Of a stretch of 64,000 nucleotides of DNA, positions 1 through 11,879 are shown one piece after another. How positions within the stretch are numbered: the stretch's first letter is position 1; the number at the start of each line of letters is the position of its first letter. The position numbers and the translations under genes were made by a program. The stretch comes from Garcia nutans (Eukaryota; Streptophyta; Magnoliopsida; Malpighiales; Euphorbiaceae), in contig CANTUV010000014.1 in NCBI GenBank assembly GCA_947685225.1, forward strand, positions 6,138,001 to 6,202,000, given 5' to 3'. The notes under the pieces are model-generated. The model was not told the DNA's origin. It was given only the letters and a program-made list of their open reading frames with translations, and ran no database searches.

Positions 1-1620
1 CATCTGTAAAAATAATAAAATAACACAAACCATTTACAGCAGAATGAGGAGAAGGCCCCCAAATATCAGAATGAATTAGATCAAAGGGGGAATTATGAAT
101 AAAATTATTTCTAGAAAAAGATAAAGGTAATTGTTTAGCAAGTTTGCAATGTAAACAATATAAAGTAGCAGGTTTAATATTTCCTAACAAACCACAAGAA
201 TTTAACAATTGAAGTTTACTGCGAGAAGCATGACCTAGAAGAAGATGCCATTTATACAAAGGAGATTCTGGGACAATAGTAGAAACAAGATTTTGAGGTG
301 GAATATGAAGCGAATTAAGCTCAAACAATCTGCCAACGTTACTACCCGTTCCAAGAATTTGTCCCGTCTGTGGATCCTGTACCTGAACACCAGAAGAAGA
401 AAATTTTATGTTAAATCCAAGTTCATAAAGTTGACCAACTGTGATGAGATTAAGAGTCAATTGAGGGACAAAATAGGCTTGTGGTAATTCAAGATTTATG
501 GTAGAGACATGACCAATATGAGTGACTTTCATATGCGACCCACTAACTGTGTGAATTTCTAATGCAGATGGATTAGGAGTGCAATTAGACAAGAGAGAAG
601 AGTTACTAGTCATATGGTTATAACAACCAGAATCAAATAACCAAGAGGTACCTGGAGTAATAGATAGAGCAGTAGAAGATGCATTGGAAGACATAACATG
701 TTTGAAGATGGACTCCAAATCACTTAATGTGAATGAAGGTTCAGTTCTAACTCCATCAGAGACAGTAGCAGCAATAGAAGAATTTCCAGATTGAACAGAG
801 ACCTTAGGCTGAAAGGAAGTTGCTTTTGGTCAAGCAGGTTGAGTGGGGCAATTGTCAAGAATGTGACCAAAGCTATGGCAATATCGACACTCAATAGTAG
901 GACAATGTGTCCAAAGATGCCATGTTTGTTTGCAATATTTGCAATACTTGGGTCCATGTTTATTGGATTAGGGAGTAGAGACAGCATGTGCAACATCAGT
1001 ATTGGTGGGTTTGAGCATGTCAAGTCTTGTTTCTTCAAAAATAAGTTCAGGAATAACATCATCAAATGAAGGTAGAGGGTGACGGTGTAAGAGAGATGCT
1101 CTAACAGGTTCATAATCAACATGAAAAGCCATTAGGACTTGTATAAGATGAAAATGATCATCTGATATTTTAGCATGCTTCAATTGATGCCAAATGGGCT
1201 GGACTTGAGAGAGAATTCATTGACTGACTGGCCATGTTCCTTTTTCATGCTAGAAAGAGTGGTCCATAGTTGATAATAATGTGAAAGTCCAGTAGTTTTA
1301 TATCTAGAAGCTAAAAATTCCCAAATATCTTTTGCAGTTTCAAAATCAACAAATTGAACATGAATAGAGGGAATGGAAGTGTTGTGAAACCACGTAATGA
1401 TTTGATAATTTTTGCTATCCCAATCCTCTAAACATTCAGCAAATTTTGTAATAGGTTCTTTATCTTTAATAGTTGGTTTAAAAATATCTCCAGTAACAAT
1501 ACGCCACAATTTATGGCCAATTAAAAAACTCTTCATGGTATGTGCCCAAAGATTATAATTAGAACCATTTAAAATAGTACTGATAGTGTTAGACATATAA
1601 GAAACATCATATTTCTCCAT
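1..1620 (-). pseudogene. copia gag-pol polyprotein, partial and frameshifted
   Basis: Minus-strand reading starts with a UBN2-type copia gag (MEKYDVSYMSNTISTILNGS..., 146 codons, 1620-1180). The frame shifts near 1183 and continues through a Cys/His-rich zinc-knuckle region (CKYCKQTWHLWTHCP, then CRYCHSFGHILDNCP), and an in-frame stop falls just after it, near 830. The aspartic protease follows (WLFDSGCYNHM), then the gag-pre-integrase motif (YKWHLLLGH ... CLHCKLAKQLPL). The start of the integrase core (HSDIWGPSPHSAVNG ... YFIIFTD) is at the window edge. Apart from the frameshift and stop the reading is well conserved, suggesting a moderately young insertion. Polymerase domains are not in this window. 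Confidence 0.85.
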
Positions 1621-1845
1621 AACACAAATGAAAGTAGAAAATAATAGATGCCAAAAGGAAAGAGACTTTCAAAAGATTATAATAACAAACCAGAAGAGTG
1701 CAAACTGATTACAGAGTAAAGCAAAGTAAACCTCAACTGATGATAGGTGCAGAGATGTTAACCGAAATGGACAGGATCATAAACAGAACTAATATATATA
1801 TATATATATATATATATCAGGAGTTGAAATTGAGCTTCGATACCA

Positions 1846-2068
1846 TGAAAACTAAATATACAAAGATATGAGGATGAAATATATCCTTTTTATTGTGTGT
1901 ATAATGGCAAGAATACAAGGCTATTTATACATGAGTTCCTATGCTAAATAAGGAATAAAATAATACATGATTTGGGTCAACTATAATGATGCAATTACAT
2001 GATTTGGAATCAATGGTAATATCTCAAGATACAATGTCAGATAGCTTTTTACACTAATTACGCTAACA
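1846..2068 (-). repeat. 5' LTR of the copia element
   Basis: The sequence runs TG...CA on both ends (223 bp). On the minus strand it begins TGTTAGCG and ends TTTTCA. It contains a TATA-like TATAAATA on the minus strand (about 1920-1930), which would be the LTR promoter. Immediately inside, at 1832-1845, the minus strand reads TGGTATCGAAGCTC, one base different from the usual plant initiator-tRNA-Met primer site TGGTATCAGAGC. The outer border at 2068 is inferred from the CA end and from homologous SDR sequence starting at 2069. Confidence 0.7.
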
Positions 2069-2340
2069 AGATGGTTCTTTTATTACTATCAATCCTGCAT
2101 TTGGCTTGTTCTCTAGGTCTATATAAGATAAGTATATATAATAAGCAGTAGGAGTGAGTGTTCATAATCCAATATTAATTAGATGGTGGTTTTACTACTT
2201 ATTAATCTTGCATTTGGCTTATTCTCTTGAAATCTTGATTTTATTCATAATTGTTGTAGACCTATAATTTTTGCATTTGGCTTGTTCTCTTGAAATCTTG
2301 ATTTTGTTCATAATTGTTGTAGACCCATAATTTTAGCCAT
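2069..2340 (+). pseudogene. SDR gene C-terminal tail fragments (two decayed copies)
   Basis: 2069-2115 reads DGSFITINPAFGLFSR, almost the same as the C-terminal end of the SDR pseudogene at 10966-11600. A second, frameshifted copy of the same tail is at about 2157-2230 (gtgagtgttcataatcc... against gtgagtggtcataatct... at 11517). The end of this copy is itself duplicated in tandem with a period of about 63 bp (gcatttggctt at 2210 and 2273). The upstream body of the first copy would lie left of the copia element, outside the window. These look like remains of a local tandem SDR cluster. Confidence 0.6.
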
Positions 2341-2744
2341 TAACAAGTCTAATCCCGATTGAATGAGGCCAAGCCAAATACGATTTGATTCTAAAAGCTT
2401 AAACCTAGTTTAGAGCCATGAATTAGATTGATCCAATTTTAAAAGGCCCAAATTAAACAGGTCCAATTGATAAAAGTCCAAATTAGGTCTAATACAAAAA
2501 TTAGAAATTAATTCGGTTTGGTTTGAGTTGATATGGGTTATGCTTATATCGAATTGGACTCATCCAAATCAATATGAGCTTTACTCATGTCAATTTGGAC
2601 ATTGTCCAAATTTATGCTCATATCGAATTAGACAATGTCCAGTTCAATATGAGCAAGTCTAATTTGATTTGAGTTTGGTTTCAACCAAAATTAGAAGTCT
2701 TAATCATGTTTAACTTGTGAAAATATCATTTTAACAATTAAGTG

Positions 2745-3975
2745 TTGGAACCGGATTAGGATTAATAATCAGAGTTAACCCTAATTTAAACATTATAAAT
2801 ACAAATCAAAAGGACCTCAAAGGGGAGAGGACTTTTTAAAAATTGGGTAGCCACAATCTTTGATGACCGAAAGCTAGAATCAATAAGAAACATAATAGCC
2901 ATCTAAGCAAAGAATTCAGAAATGAAAGAAAGAGAGGCAAAGAGTAAATAAGCAAGCAGTAGCCAGTCTGCGAGAATTTACAAACAATCTTTGGATTGTT
3001 TAAACAGTAGCCAAGAACCTTCGTTGATTTAAGTATTCCAACAATTCAAATAGTATGCTTGATTCAATAAATTATATTGGTGGAGCCAACAAATGTAGGT
3101 ATGATTATACTAACTCGTTTTAATTAAATGTCATTGATTATCCTTATTGTTTAATTCATTGTTATTCGTTTGGTTTTGAAATCCCATACAATAAACTATA
3201 TAGCTTTAAGTTAAAATATAATTAGAACCCTAATAGCATGTTAGTTTTATAATCTAAAACCCTAATTACATTATAAAACCCTAATTTCGCATGTTTAACT
3301 TTAGTTTCATTAGCAAAATCCTAATTCCCCAACAAAATCCTATCTTGTAATTTCGCCGTGTGCGTGGCATACTATAATTCGTTAAAGGGTTAATATTAAG
3401 ATTTACTTATCGATTATAATTTTGTGATTAATCTTAATTTTATTAGTTTAGTCCTAATTTTATAATTCTTTGTATGTTTATGGATCGTAATATCTTATTA
3501 TTTAGAATTTGAGATTGTAAAAGACATATTTCTACCTATGATAGGTGTCTTAATTTATTTAATTTATTTCTTTTGTTATGTTTCTTATTTTATTTTTGGA
3601 ACAATTATAAAAGACATGTTTTTACCTTTTGATGGGTGTCCTATTTTATTTGTATTTTAGACTTGGATATTATATGGGCATGTTTTTATCTAGTATGGGT
3701 GCCCATTTTATTCGTTTGATTAATAGTATGATCTTATTTATTTTAATTGCTTGTAATGTGAATAATACTATAATAATTTAAGAATTGAATAATATTTAAA
3801 CCTAAATAGGAGGCTGGTTCCAATTATTCAGGCATTATGGGGGTGCTGGGTCATTTTCACCTTCCCTGTGCATACTCAACTTTTGGAACCCAAGTAAGAG
3901 TTGGGGATTTCTTAGGAATCTAGTCATCTATTCATTTCTATCTTTCCAGCCCATTCGGGTGGCGACTCTAAATTT
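2745..3975 (+). repeat. probable gypsy-type LTR remnant with PBS
   Basis: The stretch begins TGTTGGAACC, has a TATA-like ATTATAAATAC near 2791, and ends at a sequence reading cattcgggTGGCGACTCT (3952-3970). TGGCGACTCT resembles the Tat/Ogre-type primer-binding site. Within it, a motif of the form gacatgttttTacct...atgggtgtcc recurs near 3525, 3612 and 3680. No coding domain follows before the next repeat at 4209, so this would be an orphan 5' LTR plus leader. The LTR start could be further left, because 2390-2740 contains imperfect palindromes that may be U3. The call rests on the PBS-like motif and is tentative. Confidence 0.4.
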
Positions 3976-5512
3976 TTCGGGTTTAGGCCCGTGTTCTCTA
4001 AGGCCCAGAGCTTAACAGTGCTGAAGTCACAAAAATCATTCCACCGGAGTGGGGGCGAAAATCCCAACTCATAATTGCCTATTTGTTCTTATCTTTGTGA
4101 TTGCAATATCTTTCCTATACAATCACCATTTTATAAATTTATTAACCTATTAATAAACTATCTTCATTTTCTAAAACAAATTAAACCAATCAAGGAAAAT
4201 ATTAATATTGATGACGGGTTGTACCTTAGGAAGTCCTAGCTTGGGCTCAGGTGCTACTATTAGTGGCTTTCCTACCTGCAAGACAAGAAAGAGAGAGAGG
4301 GATCGGGCTCCCCAAGGGAGGCTCTGATACCTAAGTCATAGCTTAGTCGGTCTAAGTATAAAGAGAGTAGAAAGTGGAAAAGGGAGCCAAAGAAGAAGAG
4401 AAGACCCCTAATCTGTGGGGGCTTGCCCTTGTATATAACTGGTGGAGGGAGACAAACTCTGAGTAGTGTCAGTGTCAATTAAGGGTATGTCAGTGTCTTA
4501 TGATGGTAGCATCAAGAGGCTATCCATTCAAACATTAAGATCTCGGGTTGTGATGTTTAGGACCGAGGTCCATCTTTCCTTTGGATAGCTCAGTATTGGT
4601 GAGTGATACCGAACACAGAGCTCATTTTAGGAGCTCAAAATAAGGGTTGTCTCTCCCTGGTCATTTGATATTTATGTCAAATGTCAAATGAGGATAATTG
4701 TCGCTTAAGGACTCAACTAAGCTCGGTTATGGTTACTGGACCATAATGCAAGGAAACCAGATGACAAGAGATGGAGCTCAAATGTGGAGCTCAATATTTA
4801 AGGATGGTACCACTAGCCCCCCTCTGGACATCTGATATTTATGTCAGACTATAAGCTATATCGCATTGAGGAGCCCAATAAAGCTTGGTTGGGATTGCTG
4901 AAAAGCCATGCAAGGGAAATTGCACGACCCTTGGTGCTCGGGTGCTAAGCCTGTCACTGTAAGGTGTAATACTACTAGTCCCCCCTTTAGTATTCTTGGT
5001 ATTCATGATAAGTAGTGTCGGTTAAGATTTCCAAAAGGGACACATGTCATGTTATAGTAAGCTGATGCTTCAGATAGCATGCCAATGGTTCAGGCAAGAA
5101 CTCAAAATGTAACTTATGCGCCATGCATTAATGACATCAATTCATCTAACCGAGGTCTACCTTTAAAAATAGAGGGTGGGGCCACATTCTTCACTCAACT
5201 AGTAAAGAATAGATCGGTTGCTCGAAGTGTTGCTACATACATAGTTTCTGAAGGCTTGAGAAAGTGGATTGATGTGCTACGCAGAGTTTGGCAACGCATA
5301 AAGGTGAGCTTGAGTTTTATTTTTAATATTTAATAGAAAAAATGGCATGTGCTGTTATTAGTTCAGCTGTGCCAGAGGAGTTAAGAGAGGTGGGCTCTTA
5401 TAATACTCTGGGAGAGGTTACACATCACGAAGAAGAGGCCCAAGTTCACACTAAGCAAATCGAGCCAATCACAGGAAGACCTCTTATGCTAGTTGATGAG
5501 TAAGAAGGAGAT

Positions 5513-8500
5513 GTGGGTGAAGTTGGAAAGGTCCCTGGGAGCTCTAAGAAAGCTCAGATGAGAGACATTAGGTCCTCTCTAACAGACAAAGATTTAAAGG
5601 GGATTTGCAAGAAGTATCTTATACTGGAGGAGTATAAGATGCTCGTTCCTAGAGCCTACGATAATCTTCCTACTAACCAATTAATGATATATGAGGAAGA
5701 TTTAAGGTTTGGGGTTGGTTTTTTCAGTGCCCTTTCCTCTTAGCATTCCTACGTTATCACCAAGTAACCCCTGCCTAGCTCAGCCCAAATTCTTGGTGAA
5801 CTATTACAGGGCTCGAGATCTTATGCGAGTTCCTGGGAGTAACCTCGTCTCCCTAAGTGTTGAGTGCTTTCAGCATTCTCAAGCTATGCTCGAGTGTCGA
5901 TGGGGATTTCTTATACTTACAAGGATAAACTAGGCTCGGTCTCTTCATGGGGAAGCTAGACTCAATAAAAGATTAGAATGATCTATTCTTCATTCTAGAG
6001 AATTGTGAGGGGTATGACTACCAGAGCACATAGAGAAGTGAGCACAATGGAGAGTAAGTGATGAAAGGCAAGCTCGAGTAGGGTGAGCTTGTGGTGTTTA
6101 AGCCTATAGAACAAGACATTTTGAAAGAGAAAAAGAATGTCATATGGCTGTCCATCGGAGGAGCTCTAAAAGAATTTTGCCCAGAATAACAGGCTGGTAA
6201 ATCTTGTTCTTTTAGTACTTATGCTTTTATTTGATATTTATTCAACTTTTTTTCATTGTACAGAAATGGGCTCGAGATCTGCCACAAAAGAGTTGAAGCA
6301 TATAGCAGAGAAAGCTGCCAGGAAGAAGGCCAGGATTAGCTATGCGTCCTCTGGTGGACAAGCCGCCGGGACTAAGAGTTTTGTTATGGAGAAAGATCTA
6401 ATTGCTGAAGACTTAACCCAGCCCCTAGAAGGGGTACAAGTGCCTCATGAGGAGTCTAAAGAAACACTTGCCTACCACCACAACCTAGTTCGGTTAGTGG
6501 AGTGGGAGTGAATGAGAAGCTCGGGGGCCCTCACGGTACAGAGTATTTAATGCAGGACCTTGTTCCTTAAAAGGTACTTAGGCAGATATACAGAGCAATC
6601 TCTCACAAAAGTTACGAGCACGCATGAATGAGTTCAAAGGAACTTGCACAAATGATGATAACAGTTTCTCACATAGTAAGAAATAATTTAAACTCCTTGT
6701 ACTCCAATCTAATATTGGTATACAAATTAACTGTGATATTTTGCAGCTCGCCCAGCTCTCCCATATAGGGTTGAGCATGGATCCTAGAGATATCCAGACC
6801 GATCTGAATATCTGGACCGAAAAGATCAGTTGACTTTTTAACTTTTCTCAAACCAAATCGAACCGAACCAATTTTTTTAATATAGAACGGTTCTGGATGT
6901 TAGGCTATATCCGTACCGAATCATACTGAACCAAACCGAAATAATAACCAATTTATTATGAATAATATGAAATTATATTATATTTTATTGATTTATTACT
7001 TAATATTTAATATTTTAAAATATATTAGAATTATTTTATTGATTCATATTATGTCATGTTATACATTCACTTTGGAATTTCTAATTTTCTATATTATGCT
7101 TTATATATATACACCTTATTTCTTTATTTTATGTTTTGTTAACTGAATATACAGATGTCATTAGAATATTTGATAATACTCATTTTTAAACTGTAAAAAC
7201 TATTTTATTTTCATTCATAATTTTATTTCCATATATAATATTAATTGTATAAGTATTAACTTAAATATAAGTAAATGAAAAATACAATTAAATAATTTTC
7301 CTAATTTAATTTCAAATTTTATAACTAAATATAATTTATTAACATATTTATATAAATAATTGCTACTGCCAGAACTAATGATAGTAATACATACTAATCA
7401 TAGTAATTTGTACTTAATAAAATAACTTAATGTAATGATATTAGCAGCTTAATGAGTATAAATATTAACAATAATTAATACTAATGAGTAATGATAGTGA
7501 AGATAAATAATATTGATATAATTTTTTATGAATATGAGTAATAATAATTAGCAAATGAATAATTGTGAATAAATTTAAGAAGAACATTAATGATACAAAT
7601 ATAATGAATATGTGTGTGTGTATATATATATATATATAACATCATAATTATGTATTATTAGTAAATAAAAATTAACATGAAAATTAATATTAGATTACAA
7701 ATTATTTGATAATAATAATTTTTCATAAATTGTGTAAAAATATATAAATTTGGGATTTAGGAGTTCTTTAAATTTATGAAGTTATTTCATTTGGATTTTT
7801 GTAATAACTTATAAATTTTATTTGAAATTTGTAATTATTTAGAGTTTAGATAAAATTATTTAATGTTAAATATTGAACATTTTAATTTTATGAATTATTT
7901 GTAATGTGGATGTTTGAGTTTAGACAATATTTTTTGATGCTAGATGTTGAAAATTTTAATTTTATAAAAAATTTGTAATGTAGATATTGGAGTTTAAATT
8001 AACTTTCTATTTTTTTATAACTAAAACAATTAAATATTATTCTATTGCTTAAATTTGAAAAAAAGAAAAAACAAAAACGATTCCAAATCTCCAAATTTTC
8101 ATCTCCGTTTGAAACTGGAATCGCTCCGTTAGAATCAAATATCCAAACCGTACTAAATTTTTGGAACAATACAATATGGATATTTTATATATTCGGTTTG
8201 ATATCGGTGTCAGTAATTTTAAAATCTCTGAAGTTCGGTTCAGTTTCTGATATTTCTAAATCTTCGGACCGAACTGAAGATGCTCACCCCTAATCCCATA
8301 TTATGGCACATTGGGTGGTTGGGATGGCTGCAAACTTTCACTAGGTTGCCAAAAGCTATGACAAGGAGACTGCAAGAAGGCTAGATGCAGAGAAGGTCAT
8401 AAGTGCTAAGGTCGATGAGCTACACCTAGTTCAATAAGCACTGAGAGCTAAAACCGAGGAGCTACGCCTGGAAAAGGAGGCTCTCAAGGCTACTCGCCAA

Positions 8501-8695
8501 GGACTAGCTTTTGAGTCCAAGAGGAGTGACAAGTGCTATGCTCGGGGTATTTATGCTTGTTAACAAGCTGTGTCAAAACATCTAAAAGAAGAAAATCCAG
8601 ACATAGACTTGTCCTGGATGATAGACATAGACATTGATGAGCTCGCAAAGGAAGCAGAGGCAGAAGATGATGAGGGGGAGGAGGAGGACCAATAG
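5513..8695 (+). pseudogene. putative gypsy-type transposon protein (Transposase_28-like), interrupted
   Basis: 5513-5933, across one frameshift near 5715, resembles the 'transposase (putative) gypsy type' domain. It has an LTDKDLKGICKKYLILEEYK block, then a YEEDLRFGVGF block, then FPLSIPTLS ... KFLVNYYRARDLMRVPGSNL. 6264-6511 encodes a basic segment (ELKHIAEKAARKKARISYAS). A MITE interrupts it at 6766-8292. After the MITE come a Lys/Glu-rich coiled-coil-like stretch (8330-8560) and an acidic C-terminus ending DELAKEAEAEDDEGEEEDQ at 8695. These proteins are found in non-autonomous plant LTR elements and their role is unknown. Several in-frame stops make this copy non-functional. Confidence 0.5.
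6766..8292. mobile_element. hAT-type MITE, 1527 bp, nested
   Basis: The ends are TAGGGTTGAGCAT and ATGCTCACCCCTA, inverted with one mismatch or indel. This is the TAGGGGTGAGCA type of terminus common in plant hAT-derived MITEs. Flanks are ctcccata (6758-6765) and atcccata (8293-8300), an 8-bp target duplication with one mismatch. Subterminal regions carry repeated aaccgaac/gttcggtt motifs. The interior is very AT-rich and has no transposase. It sits inside the LARD-like element, so it is younger than that element. Confidence 0.85.
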
Positions 8696-9756
8696 GGTGA
8701 GGTCCAAAACTTGTTTTAAATTTTGTATAGTACTTGTAAGAAACTTGTTTATGGGCGGTCTATGAACATCTGTAAAGACTGGGACCCTTATGGAAAGTGA
8801 AATTTTGTTCTTCTGATGAAATGAAATTTAACTCAACTAGCACTAGTATTTTGCTTCATTTTTTATGTAATGGGTCATTTGTATTGAACTAGGGGCTCAG
8901 TTTATAATTGAACTTGGTACGGTGATAAAATAAATGTTAACTTTGATGTGCTTTTATTGACATACTTATAGCACGTTGTTCAGCTTGCTTGAGCACAAGG
9001 TATGTCAGAGTATCCTGTAACTATTGGCATGCCATGGGCTCGGAAAGCATGCTCGGGGTATAGAGCATGCTTGGATGCCCATTCACCAAGCATTCTACTG
9101 AATGCCACGGGTTGACGGACCTAATCTTCCCTTCATACCATGCCGATATATGAAATTATACATGTGTTTTAAGAACTAATAAAATAAAAAGGTAAAGTTA
9201 TAAAACAAGTACCTGCCTAAGGCTATACTATTCATGGTGGTCAGTTGGGTGACCTCTTCTAAAGTACGGTTCCTAGGAGAGCCTTCTTGGAACCTGTCTT
9301 TGTGGTTTGGAAGGAGCTACATGAGCTCTTTTATGCTAGCCAGATTCTTAACTTCTCTTTTTAGTGTGGATCATTCGCCTATGTTATTGTTGTGGTTATG
9401 GTTCGGTGTCTATGTATGAGAAGCTCATTCTTGGTAAAGTAGAGTACCATGGCTTAAATCGGTATTTAGATATAGTTCCCCCCTTTGATATTCTAACATT
9501 CATGTCAAATAGCTTCTTGGAATGTTATGGGACACTATTAGAGTGCCTAGCTATATGTACATTCATACATTTTTTACACAATAGTAGAGAATTATCATTA
9601 CAGAGAGATGAGGAGCTCAGAAATACAAACCAAGAGTACTATTACATAGTCCTCAAATTGTACAAGATTCATAATAGCAAATACAAATTCTATAACATAC
9701 AATTAAATCATTGATGCATGGTTAGAATGCTTATAGTCAAAGCTTGATGCCTGATA

Positions 9757-10005
9757 AGAGCATTGCAGTATGCACAACCAAGGTGTTATGAGTTTGGTGC
9801 TTAGAGTTTGAGCGTGACTAGGGTGCTACAATATGCACAACAAAGGTGTCGAGAGTTTGAGCGCAACTAGAGTGCTATGATATGCACAACAAGGGTGGTG
9901 AGAGTTTGGGCACTACTAGGGTGCTATGATATGCATAATAAGGGTGCCGAGAGTTAGGCACGATTAGGGCGTTATAATATGCACAACGAGGGTGCTGAGT
10001 TTCTG
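9757..10005. repeat. minisatellite, unit about 49 bp, about 4-5 copies
   Basis: Successive units share the pattern gagagtttgag...actagggtgctat.atatgcacaacaagggtg. They vary by point changes and small indels. It lies just before the 3' direct repeat of the LARD-like element, where tandem repeats are often seen in such elements. Confidence 0.8.
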
Positions 10006-10505
10006 AAGGGCTAAGGAACATACCTAAGGCTTTGTCACCCATATTAGGAAATAGCTAGTCCACGCTCCCCGCACCACTGATAACGAGCTATAACTCAGGA
10101 GTCCTAATTTTCCTAGCTCGGGCTCGAGTGCTGCTGCTGATGGTTGTTCAACCTACAAGACAAGAGAGAGAGAGAGAGAGAGATCGAGCTCCCCGGAAGA
10201 GGCTCCGATACCTAAGTTAGAGCTTGGTCTGTCTAAGTGTAAAGAGAGGAGAGTGGAAAAGGGAGCCAGAGAAGAAGAGAAGACCCCTTACTTGTGGGAG
10301 CTTGCCTTTATATATAGTTGGTGGAGGGAGATAAAATCTGAGCAGTGTCAGTGTCGTATGACGGTTGTATCAGGAGACTATTCATCCAAACATTAAGGGC
10401 TCGGGTTGTGATATTTGGGGCCGAGGTCTATCTTTCCTTTGGAAAGCTCGATCTTGGTGAGTGACACCAAACACAGCTCATTCTGGGAACTTGGAAAGTG
10501 AGGGT

Positions 10506-10965
10506 AGTATGAAATATATATGTGTGTAGATTCCTAAATTTACTTGATGATGCATTAAAAATAAAGTAAATAAATAAAATCATTGAATTGTGAACATAAT
10601 TTCTTAATAAATAACTAAAGTAAAAATCATCACACAATATTAGAAGTAAAAATAATAAAATGAAAATCAAAAGTAAAGAGAAAGAAATATTAAAAATAAA
10701 AATAGATTTAAATAAAAAGATAAAAGATTATAACCTTACATCCTTTCTCAATTTTATTCTTGTTTATTGCGCTTACCTCTTTTAATTTCCTTTTTTTTTC
10801 CTATTTGCTTATAGGCAAGTCACAAAAGGCCCTTTCCAAATTGGCTACTAAATGTTAGTGATAATGATTATTTTTACCTTAGTGATAATATTCATTAATT
10901 ATCTTTGTAATAATTTCATGTAATTTGTATAGATGTAGCTTCTATAATTTCTATCTTTATCCCAA
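10506..10965. other. AT-rich intergenic stretch
   Basis: Between the LARD-like element and the SDR pseudogene I see only AT-rich sequence with poly-A and poly-T runs. No conserved reading frame or repeat boundary is visible. Short open frames here (for example the Leu/Ile/Phe-rich one on the minus strand at 10428-10670) are typical of AT-rich noise. Confidence 0.6.
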
Positions 10966-11600
10966 CGCTCGAGCTAAAAATGCAATATTCACACATTGTG
11001 ATGTCACTATTGAATTAGAAAGGCAGTTGATACCGTAATTTCTGTTTTCGGAAAACTTGACATAATGATAAATAATGCAGCCATTTTAGATCCTCGTAAA
11101 TCTAGTATCATTGATAATGATGTTGCTGATTTTGAGCAAGTAATCAGAGTGAATTTAATTTGAGTTTTCTTAGGAACCAAACATGCTGCTAAAGTAATGA
11201 TTCTTGTTCTCCAAGGTAGTATAATTACATTGGGTAGCATAAGCTCCTCTGTTGGTGGTGTGCATCACATGAATATAAAAGTACAAAAAATGGAATTGTA
11301 GGTTTAGTTAAAAATGTAGCAGCAGAGCTTGGGCCATTTGGGATTCGAGTGAATTGTTTATCACCTTATTTTATTGAATCACCATTGACTAAGGGCTTCT
11401 TTAACATGGAAGAAGATGGAAAATCTGGTGTATATTCAAATCTTGAAGGAGTGAAACTTAAAGAAGAAGATGTAGCTGAAGCTTCTATTTATTTCGGAAG
11501 TGATGAGTCTAAATAAGTGAGTGGTCATAATCTAGAATTAGATGGTGATTTCACTACTATTAATCCTGCATTTGGCTTGTTCTCAAGGTCTATTTAAGCT
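10966..11600 (+). pseudogene. short-chain dehydrogenase/reductase pseudogene (secoisolariciresinol dehydrogenase-like)
   Basis: The reading matches classical plant SDRs of the secoisolariciresinol/momilactone dehydrogenase type. It has HCDVT, a GKLDIMINNAAI block (NNAG-type motif), SIITLGSISSS (catalytic-Ser strand), then an EYKSTKNGIVGL segment keeping the Tyr-x3-Lys spacing. GPFGIRVNCLSPY and the C-terminal DGDFTTINPAFGLFS follow. The N-terminal Rossmann Gly motif is missing. There is a stop at 11159-11161 (where Cys or Trp is usual), a frameshift near 11265, and a stop at 11514-11516. It cannot make a working enzyme. SDRs of this group oxidise alcohols with NAD in lignan or diterpenoid metabolism, but the substrate of the ancestor cannot be inferred. 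Confidence 0.85.
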
Positions 11601-11879
11601 CGATATATATAAGAAGGGCTAATGTGTTGATGGGGTACTAGAGTTATGTTACATATACCTATTGTGTAACCCATCTATTAAAAAAGTTCATTTACTTGCT
11701 TAATTTCATTGTTTAGCTAAACAATAATGATTAAGCACAATCAATTTCTAATTAATTCATTATAAACAGTCTTCCCATTATCATTAATAAATTGCGTTCA
11801 AATAATATTTTGTGATAATAATATTTGCATATATAACTTCTGATTTGAATTCCTAAACTTAATTGAGTAATTAATTTCT

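Larger units (their letters stand above)
1..2068 (-). mobile_element. Ty1/copia retrotransposon, 5' part, truncated by window edge
   Basis: The element runs right to left. Its 5' LTR is at 1846-2068, the primer-binding site at 1832-1845, and gag then pol continue to position 1 and beyond. The domain order (gag, zinc knuckle, protease, pre-integrase, integrase) is the Ty1/copia order as far as it can be read. The reverse transcriptase and 3' LTR lie outside the window, so no target-site duplication can be checked. A (TA)n run lies at about 1793-1816, just inside the PBS. The element abuts SDR-gene tail sequence at 2069, so it probably inserted into an SDR gene or pseudogene. Confidence 0.85.
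4209..10505 (+). mobile_element. non-autonomous LTR-type element (LARD/TR-GAG-like)
   Basis: Two diverged direct repeats bound it: 4209-about 4650 and 10078-about 10505. Both start TGAT(G/A)ACG and share long blocks such as gtggaaaagggagcca and gaagaagagaagacccct. Between them is one decayed protein of the putative gypsy-type transposon family (5513-8695), with no protease, reverse transcriptase or integrase. This is what non-autonomous LARD or TR-GAG elements look like. A hAT-type MITE is nested at 6766-8292 and a minisatellite precedes the 3' repeat. The left repeat may continue to about 5060, where blocks containing cccccctctggacatctgat recur, so exact LTR ends are uncertain and no target duplication was identified. 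Confidence 0.6.

Noticed and set aside
245..1069. Plus-strand frames near the left edge
   Set aside because: They are opposite-strand shadows of the copia polyprotein.
7600..7640. (GT)n(TA)n tract as a regulatory element
   Set aside because: It is a simple microsatellite inside the nested MITE. Nothing suggests function.
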